The notes below the pieces were generated by a model that was given only the letters and a program-made list of their open reading frames with translations, made no database searches and was not told the origin of the DNA. From assembly GCA_016927155.1 (NCBI GenBank), contig JAFGNE010000081.1, positions 1 to 8,359 on the forward strand: a stretch of 8,359 nucleotides of DNA, written 5' to 3'. The position numbers and the translations under genes are program-made. This stretch comes from Candidatus Peregrinibacteria bacterium. Its GTDB lineage: Bacteria; Patescibacteriota; Gracilibacteria; UM-FILTER-43-11. This document shows, one piece after another, positions 1 to 4,984 of this stretch (positions are counted from its first letter, which is position 1; the number at the start of each line of letters is the position of its first letter).

Positions 1-428
1 CAATGCAGGCCGCGCTCACGCTGGCGGAAACCGGGCACCTGGTTTTTTCCACCATGCATACCAATAATTCCGTCCAGACGATCGACCGTATTATCGACGC
101 CTTCCCCGAAGAAAAACAGAAGCAGGTGCACATCCAGCTGGCCAGCACACTTACGGGGGTCATTTCCCAGCGCCTCGTGCCGGGGGTGGAGGGCGGGCTG
201 GTATACGCGTATGAACAGCTTATGGTGACCGACGCGGTGCGCAACATCATCCGCACGGAAAAAAGCGAGCAGATCTACAACGCCCTCCAATCTTCCGAAG
301 GGGGCGAAATGCTGCGCCTGGAACAATGCCTGGCCAAATTGGCGCGGGAGGAAAAAATCACCATCGAAAACGCCCGCCAATTTGCCATGAACCGCGAACT
401 CATCGACATGTTTTTAAACTACACTTAA
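1..428 (+). CDS. pilT: Type IV pilus retraction ATPase PilT, C-terminal part (5' truncated by window)
   Basis: This is the last ~141 codons of a GspE/PilT-family secretion ATPase; bases 1-2 complete a codon cut by the window edge. PilT is a cytoplasmic hexamer that depolymerises the pilus and powers retraction and twitching. The visible piece starts just after where Walker B should be. It contains the His box (TGHLVFSTMHTN), then QTIDRIIDAFP, then a VISQRLVP stretch, and the PilT-type C-terminal motif AVRNIIRTEK, a variant of the AIRNLIRE retraction motif. It ends with a LEQCLAKLAREEKIT helix. There is no tetracysteine zinc motif, which separates it from the PilB gene downstream. Family members are usually about 350-370 residues, so roughly 220 residues lie upstream. 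The ATG at position 3 is an internal Met, not a start. The receiver/zinc-ribbon gene follows after 11 bases, so co-transcription is likely. Confidence 0.95.
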   Translation, partial: MQAALTLAETGHLVFSTMHTNNSVQTIDRIIDAFPEEKQKQVHIQLASTLTGVISQRLVPGVEGGLVYAYEQLMVTDAVRNIIRTEKSEQIYNALQSSEGGEMLRLEQCLAKLAREEKITIENARQFAMNRELIDMFLNYT

Positions 429-439
429 TTCTTCCCTTT

Positions 440-1063
440 ATGGAAAAAATATCAACTTCAAGCAAAGAACGCGCCATCCTGATGGTGGATGGGGATAAAG
501 AGTTGATCCGCGACATCACGGACCTTCTTGAAAAAGAGGAAATCCAGCAAAAACTCGGCCTGCGCTTTTCATTCGCGAAAGACGCGCACGAAGCCCTGAA
601 AAAAATAGCTGAAATGAAATTTGACCTTATTATCCTCGACCCCGTCCTTCCGGTCATCAGCGGCTATTACCTGATTGATGTCATCAGGAAAACGGGAGGG
701 CCCATTGTTTTCTACACCAAGCTTAAAAACCCGGAAGATTTGGCCAAAATGGCGTCTTATGACATTGAGAACATCTTCCTTAAAGACCTCACCAAGCCCG
801 CCGACCTCATTACTATGATCGGAAGCGACCTTAACCTGAAGGCGAATCTGGATAAGCTGGTGATGGACCTGCAGGCCCAAATCAAGGTGATGAGCGCCAC
901 GGAATCAGGCGGAGAACTGAAACTCCTCCAATGCCCCCGTTGCCACATGATTTTGGGGCGCGATTCCCATTTTTGCAATAACTGCGGCCAAAAAATCGCT
1001 TCCCGGACCAAAAAAATACAACTTCAACCCGCGGCATCCGTTGCCAGCGTTAAAACCAAATAA
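440..1063 (+). CDS. Receiver-like (CheY-type) domain with C-terminal zinc ribbon
   Basis: A 207-residue soluble protein. Residues ~10-130 match a response-regulator receiver fold: the beta1 acidic cluster is VDGDKE (D17, D19), the expected phospho-acceptor is D67 in LIILDPVLP, the switch residue is T93 in VFYT, and the conserved lysine is K115. Two positions are unusual: the second acidic residue of the usual DD pair is Gly18, and K115 is followed by Asp instead of Pro. A helical, probably coiled segment (~131-153) leads to a zinc ribbon with C165-x2-C168 and C179-x2-C182, then a basic and low-complexity tail. The ATG at 440 is chosen because it gives a complete receiver start, lies 11 bases after pilT and avoids overlapping it; upstream in-frame codons would overlap pilT heavily. 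No Shine-Dalgarno is visible. The position between pilT and pilB suggests control of the pilus motors. The partner kinase is unknown and phosphorylation is not assured. Confidence 0.85.
   Translation: MEKISTSSKERAILMVDGDKELIRDITDLLEKEEIQQKLGLRFSFAKDAHEALKKIAEMKFDLIILDPVLPVISGYYLIDVIRKTGGPIVFYTKLKNPEDLAKMASYDIENIFLKDLTKPADLITMIGSDLNLKANLDKLVMDLQAQIKVMSATESGGELKLLQCPRCHMILGRDSHFCNNCGQKIASRTKKIQLQPAASVASVKTK
932..985 (+). other. Zinc-ribbon domain of the receiver protein
   Basis: Residues 165-182 read CPRC, then ten residues, then CNNC followed by GQK. This is the standard two-knuckle pattern of short bacterial zinc ribbons. It replaces the DNA-binding output domain that many response regulators carry, so a protein-protein or structural role is more likely than transcriptional control. 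The zinc assignment rests on the four cysteines only. Confidence 0.8.
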
Positions 1064-1071
1064 ACAAACCT

Positions 1072-2844
1072 ATGAAGATCGATCCCAAAAAACTGATCCA
1101 GGCCCTTAAGGAAAAAAAAGTTGATTCCTCTGAAATCAAACTGATGACGGAGGAATCCAAGGAAACAGGCGCGCCCCTGTATGACATTGTGGAAAAGCGG
1201 CATCTCTTTTCCGACGACGCTTGGGGCAGGATAACCGCGGATCTCATCGGGTTCCCTTTTATCAATCTTTCCAAAATCGAAACCCCGAGCGAAATCCTGG
1301 AGATCGTGCCGGAAAATATCGCCTTAAAGCAGGGGGTCATCACCTTCGGCATTGATGAAGCGCGCAATGTGGTCAAAATCGCCACCATCAACCCGTTCGA
1401 CCTGGAAATCATCCATGACATCCAGAAAAAAACAGGGCGTGAAACGGAAGTTTTTTACACCACGTCCGCAAATATCAAGGGCATCATCGGAAAGTACCAC
1501 CAGGAACTGAAAAACATCTTCCTCGGCATGCTCCCCGCGCACTTGAGATATGCCGCCAAAGAAGGCGGCGAAGAAAAAAAAGAAAGGACCGTGGCGGCCA
1601 CGGAAGCTTTCGAAGAAGAGGTGCCCATCATCAAGATATTTGACGCCATCATGTTGCACGCCTACAGGCACCACGCTTCAGACATTCACCTGGAAGCCAC
1701 CAAAAACCATACCGTGATCCGTTACCGCATCGACGGCGTGCTGCACACCATCGTCCGCTATCCCAAAATGGTGCATGAACCGCTGGTCACCCGCTGTAAA
1801 ATTCTGGCGTCGCTGCGCATTGACGAAACCCGCGCCGCCCAGGACGGGCGTATTTCCGTGAAACTTGATAACGATCCGGTGGCTTTCCGTGTTTCCATCC
1901 TGCCCACCCACTTCGGCGAAAAAATCGTCATGCGCCTGCTGGTGGAACTGGGGGAAGCCATGAACCTGATGGATACGGGCCTCTCGGCGGAAGATTACAA
2001 GAAGGTCATCCGCAATTCCACCAAGCCTTACGGGATGATGATCTGCGTGGGGCCTACCGGTTCCGGCAAAACCACCACGCTTTATAACGTGATCAAACTC
2101 CTCAATTCGGACGAAATCAATATCGCGACGATTGAAGACCCTATTGAATACGGCATTGAAGGCATCAACCAGGTGCAGGTGAACCTGGCCACGAACCTGA
2201 CGTTCGCCAACGGCCTCCGGGCGCTCCTCCGGCAGGATCCCGACAGCATCCTCGTGGGGGAAATCCGCGATTCGGACACCGCCCAGATCGCCATTGAATC
2301 GGCCATGACAGGCCATATGGTGTTTTCCACCCTGCATGCCAACAGCGCCGCCGTGGCCATCCCCCGCCTGATTGAAATGGGCATGGAACCGTTTTTGCTT
2401 ACCGCCGCCCTGAATTGCATCATCGCGCAGCGCCTGGTACGCAAACTTTGCCCCCATTGCCTGAAAACCCAAGTATATCCGGCTGAAACGCTAAATCTGA
2501 TTTATAACACCAAAAACATTGTCGAAATCATCCGAAAAATCGCGACCAAATATTGCCCGCCCGAAGAAATTGAAGCGCTGAATTTTAAAAACGAATTTAT
2601 TTTTTATAAAAGCACCGGATGCAAAATGTGCGGGTTCACCGGTTACAAGGGCCGCATCGGCATTTACGAAGTGATGGAGCTTGACGAGGAACTCAAAAAA
2701 ATCATCCTCCGCGGCGGCAGCGCGGACGAAATTGAAGACATCGCCGAAAAAAGCGGCATGCCGACCATGCTGGAAAGCGGAATCGAAAAAGCCCTTTCCG
2801 GCATAACCTCCCTTGAGGAAATTATCCGTGTCATCAAGACCTAA
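1072..2844 (+). CDS. pilB: Type IV pilus extension ATPase PilB (GspE family)
   Basis: A 590-residue cytoplasmic hexameric ATPase that powers pilus polymerisation, of full family length. The N-terminal ~1-150 is a GspE/PilB N-domain, with GFPFINLSKIE near residue 60. A charged linker (~162-178, rich in Glu and Lys) leads into the ATPase. The ATPase motifs appear in order: HASDIHLE (201-208), Walker A GPTGSGKTTT (327-336), Asp box IEDPIE (354-359), Walker B region ILVGEIRD (393-400) and His box TGHMVFSTLHAN (413-424). The tetracysteine zinc motif that marks PilB and is absent from PilT is C460-x2-C463 and C517-x2-C520. The C-terminal GYKGRIGIYEVMELDEEL segment is also typical. The N-domain does not show a clear MshEN cyclic-di-GMP motif. 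The ATG at 1072 lies 8 bases after the previous stop, in an A-rich leader (acaaacct) without Shine-Dalgarno. pilC follows after 5 bases. Confidence 0.97.
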   Translation: MKIDPKKLIQALKEKKVDSSEIKLMTEESKETGAPLYDIVEKRHLFSDDAWGRITADLIGFPFINLSKIETPSEILEIVPENIALKQGVITFGIDEARNVVKIATINPFDLEIIHDIQKKTGRETEVFYTTSANIKGIIGKYHQELKNIFLGMLPAHLRYAAKEGGEEKKERTVAATEAFEEEVPIIKIFDAIMLHAYRHHASDIHLEATKNHTVIRYRIDGVLHTIVRYPKMVHEPLVTRCKILASLRIDETRAAQDGRISVKLDNDPVAFRVSILPTHFGEKIVMRLLVELGEAMNLMDTGLSAEDYKKVIRNSTKPYGMMICVGPTGSGKTTTLYNVIKLLNSDEINIATIEDPIEYGIEGINQVQVNLATNLTFANGLRALLRQDPDSILVGEIRDSDTAQIAIESAMTGHMVFSTLHANSAAVAIPRLIEMGMEPFLLTAALNCIIAQRLVRKLCPHCLKTQVYPAETLNLIYNTKNIVEIIRKIATKYCPPEEIEALNFKNEFIFYKSTGCKMCGFTGYKGRIGIYEVMELDEELKKIILRGGSADEIEDIAEKSGMPTMLESGIEKALSGITSLEEIIRVIKT

Positions 2845-2849
2845 ACCCC

Positions 2850-4004
2850 ATGCCTGAACTTTTAAAACAAAAACAGGCCATCCCTCCTCCCGCTCCCGGA
2901 TCCCCCATCCCCCTTCGACGAAAAAAGAAGGGGCTATGGCAGCGCCTGGGCGAAATCGGCACGATTTCCCAACGCGAGGTAGTGGAATTCACGCGGCATC
3001 TTGCCGTGATGCTCGGGGCGGGAGTAACGATTTTCGAAGCCATCCAATTTTTAAAAAACCAGATGGGGAACAAGGCATTCGCGGGGAAGCTGGACAGCAT
3101 CATAGAAAGCCTGAACAACGGCCAGCCCCTTTCGACCGCCATGAAAAAATTTCCCAAAACATTTCCCGATATCTACACCAACATTCTGCGCGTCGGCGAA
3201 CAATCGGGCACCTTACCCCAAACGATGGTCGGCCTTGCCAACCACCTGGAAGAAACGGAACGTTTCAGGGGTAAGGTAAAAGGCGCCCTCATTTACCCTA
3301 AAATTATCCTGGGGGTGATGGTGACTTTTATTTTTATCCTCATTGTGTTCGTCATGCCGAGGATCCTGACGATTTTCAAGAGCCTCGGGGCGGAAATTCC
3401 CACAGCCACCCGGGCCATCATCTGGATCACGGAATTTATTAATAATAACATCGCCCTGATTCTATTTGTCATTCTCGGCGGGATCGCTTTCTTTTATATC
3501 CTTTTCCAAAATTCCGCGGCAAAACGGTTCCGTGACCTCGTTTACATCCGGGCGCCCCTCGTGGGAAAAATCGCCCTCAATTACAACACAGCCCAGGTAA
3601 GCCAGCATTTCGGAACGCTATTCGCGAGCGGAATCACCGTCATCAAGTGTCTTGAAATCACACGCACGGTCATTGCCAACAAGGTTTTTCAGGAGGAAAT
3701 CGACTTCATGATCAATAAGATCAAAAACGGCGCCTCCCTTTCCCAAAGTTTCCGCGAAAACTCTTATTTCCCGCCCATGTTCATGAAGCTCATTAAAGTG
3801 GGTGAGCGGACAGGCAAGCTCCCCCATGTGGTGGATTACATGACCCATTATTACAAAGGCATCGTCGACAATGACGTGAAAAACATCACCACTATCATCG
3901 AACCGGTCATCATGGTGCTCCTCGGCCTTATGGTCACCGGCCTGGTGGTGACGGTGATCGGCCCTATTTACCAGCTTATTTCCAACGTTGGCGGAAACAA
4001 ATGA
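2850..4004 (+). CDS. pilC: Type IV pilus inner-membrane platform protein PilC (GspF family)
   Basis: A 384-residue polytopic membrane protein that couples PilB/PilT motion to pilin insertion and removal. After a proline-rich cytoplasmic lead (residues 11-21) and a basic patch RRKKK, two T2SSF domains are visible. The first (~47-170) begins EFTRHLAVMLGAGVTI and contains LRVGEQSGTLP. The second (~250-370) begins QHFGTLFASGITVIKCLE and contains IKVGERTGKLP. This internal duplication, with its paired VGExxGxLP motifs, is diagnostic. Hydrophobic segments lie at about 150-172, 200-219 and 352-376, the usual three-helix arrangement. The start is 5 bases after pilB, with no Shine-Dalgarno. The TGA stop overlaps the next start (ATGATG), implying translational coupling to the first minor pilin. 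It is the only TGA stop among the complete genes here. Confidence 0.97.
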   Translation: MPELLKQKQAIPPPAPGSPIPLRRKKKGLWQRLGEIGTISQREVVEFTRHLAVMLGAGVTIFEAIQFLKNQMGNKAFAGKLDSIIESLNNGQPLSTAMKKFPKTFPDIYTNILRVGEQSGTLPQTMVGLANHLEETERFRGKVKGALIYPKIILGVMVTFIFILIVFVMPRILTIFKSLGAEIPTATRAIIWITEFINNNIALILFVILGGIAFFYILFQNSAAKRFRDLVYIRAPLVGKIALNYNTAQVSQHFGTLFASGITVIKCLEITRTVIANKVFQEEIDFMINKIKNGASLSQSFRENSYFPPMFMKLIKVGERTGKLPHVVDYMTHYYKGIVDNDVKNITTIIEPVIMVLLGLMVTGLVVTVIGPIYQLISNVGGNK

Positions 4005-4006
4005 TG
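3990..4006 (+). promoter_or_regulatory. pilC stop / minor pilin start overlap (ATGATG)
   Basis: The pilC TGA (4002-4004) is embedded in two adjacent ATG codons (4001 and 4004). A weak purine stretch GGCGGA lies at 3990-3995, 5 or 8 bases before them. This arrangement usually gives termination-reinitiation coupling, which would keep the first minor pilin in step with PilC. Confidence 0.65.
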
Positions 4007-4474
4007 CTTTCTTACTTACAACAACGGTTACGCGGCTTTTCCTTCATCGAGGTGATCCTGACCATGTCCCTTTTTCTGATTTTGGCGGGAGTGGGCATCG
4101 GGGCGTATTTCAAATATTACCATTTCTCCCTGCTCACGATGGACGTAAACAAAACCATGGCTTTCATCAAGGAGACGCGGTTCCGGGCCCAAAAAAACGC
4201 CACCAATTCCGATTATGGTGTGCACCTGGATCCCGCCACCCGCGCCCTCATCCGTTTCGCAAATTCTTACAGCGCCTCTGATCCTTCCAATATTTCTATG
4301 GTCCTGGAACAACTGGATATCCTCAGCATGGATTTGCAACCTGCCCCCGGCGTGACCGATGAAATTATCTTCGAAAACCAGACGGGAAAGACACTGAACC
4401 ACGGGTCATTCACTATTGGAACGGCGGACTACCAAAAAATCTTTACCATTAACCCCCAGGGAGTCGTTGAATAA
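4001..4474 (+). CDS. Minor pilin/pseudopilin, GspH/FimU-like
   Basis: A 157-residue protein with a class III prepilin signal. A short basic leader ending R11-G12 is followed by FSFIEVILTMSLFLILAG, so the prepilin peptidase would cut after G12. The mature protein then starts with Phe, which would be N-methylated, and has Glu at position 5. One hydrophobic helix (~13-33) anchors it in the membrane before assembly. The globular part contains KTMAFIKETRFRAQKNATNSDYGVHLD, a layout typical of GspH/FimU pseudopilins, where an 'R..A....S.YGV.....' segment follows the N-terminal helix. It is the first of four consecutive prepilin-like genes, which also fits an initiating minor pilin. Two adjacent ATGs (4001 and 4004) are possible starts; the first overlaps pilC by 4 bases. 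The exact subfamily is inferred. Confidence 0.88.
   Translation: MMLSYLQQRLRGFSFIEVILTMSLFLILAGVGIGAYFKYYHFSLLTMDVNKTMAFIKETRFRAQKNATNSDYGVHLDPATRALIRFANSYSASDPSNISMVLEQLDILSMDLQPAPGVTDEIIFENQTGKTLNHGSFTIGTADYQKIFTINPQGVVE
4458..4469 (+). promoter_or_regulatory. Possible ribosome-binding site and TTG start of the PilV-like gene
   Basis: AGGGAG at 4458-4463 is the best Shine-Dalgarno-like stretch found before any start in the window. It lies only 3 bases before TTG 4467, closer than the usual 5-9, which weakens the case. It supports 4467 over 4416, which has no purine stretch upstream, but CTG 4482 would sit 18 bases away. Confidence 0.4.
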
Positions 4475-4970
4475 AACAAACCTGAACCATCGGGGACTAA
4501 GCCTTGTTGAACTCATCATCGTGACGGTACTTTTCGCCGTCCTGGTGCCCACTTCACTTTCGGTATTCGTGGGGGCCAGAAAAATTTCGGGCCAATCTTA
4601 CATCCAGCACCAGGCGGCAGTGACCATGGGAGAAAGCGCGGATATTGTAAGGTACCTGCGGAACCTCGGTTTCGACCAACTGGTTGTGGGCGATTTTTAC
4701 CTGATCCGCAACCCCGGCACAGGATCGTGGCTGGTTAAAGGCGACCTGCCGGATAAGGACACTTATGAAAGGCACATTGTGGTGGAAAACGCCTTAAGGC
4801 ATGCGGATACGAACGACCTTTATTTCGATGGGGACTCCGGCCCTTCTTATGAAGACGCCGACACGAAAAAAATCACGATAAGCATCTTATGGGCGCCGGA
4901 TTATATCCCGCTCGACATCATCACCCAAACGATGTACGTCACTGACTGGCAAAAAGTCATCACTTATTAA
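4467..4970 (+). CDS. Minor pilin, PilV/type IV modification-like
   Basis: A prepilin-type protein of 167 residues if started at TTG 4467. The leader MNKTNLNHRG ends in Gly and is followed by LSLVELIIVTVLFAVLVPTS, with Glu at mature position 5 and one membrane helix. The C-terminal segment (KKITISILWAP ... ITQTMYVTDW) has the beta-strand pattern often seen at the end of PilV-like minor pilins. No ATG or GTG lies at a usable place before the signal, so the start must be non-ATG. TTG 4467 gives a normal short leader, overlaps the previous gene by 8 bases and has an AGGGAG stretch at 4458-4463, though only 3 bases away. TTG 4416 would give a 27-residue leader. CTG 4482 is a third, less usual option. 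The product class is firm; the start is not. Confidence 0.85.
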   Translation: MNKTNLNHRGLSLVELIIVTVLFAVLVPTSLSVFVGARKISGQSYIQHQAAVTMGESADIVRYLRNLGFDQLVVGDFYLIRNPGTGSWLVKGDLPDKDTYERHIVVENALRHADTNDLYFDGDSGPSYEDADTKKITISILWAPDYIPLDIITQTMYVTDWQKVITY

Positions 4971-4984
4971 TTTATACCTTATTT

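Noticed and set aside
326..439. Longer N-terminal extension of the receiver protein starting inside pilT
   Set aside because: The extension would overlap about 100 bases of pilT and its sequence is unlike any receiver lead. The ATG at 440 gives a complete domain with a normal gap.
1112..1581. Two runs of eight A within pilB (1112-1119 and 1574-1581) as possible phase-variation sites
   Set aside because: Runs of this length occur by chance in lysine codons (AAA preferred here). They are short for slippage switches, and both are in frame in this copy; there is no evidence of variation.
1678..2472. A 264-codon open frame on the minus strand inside pilB
   Set aside because: It lies opposite the most conserved ATPase motifs, has antisense-like composition (His, Gly, Phe, Asp) and no recognisable motif.
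4002..4004. Possible read-through or recoding of TGA (as Gly in some Patescibacteria) at the end of pilC
   Set aside because: PilC is already full length at this TGA, the frame beyond it gives no PilC-like sequence, and the next gene starts on top of it in another frame.
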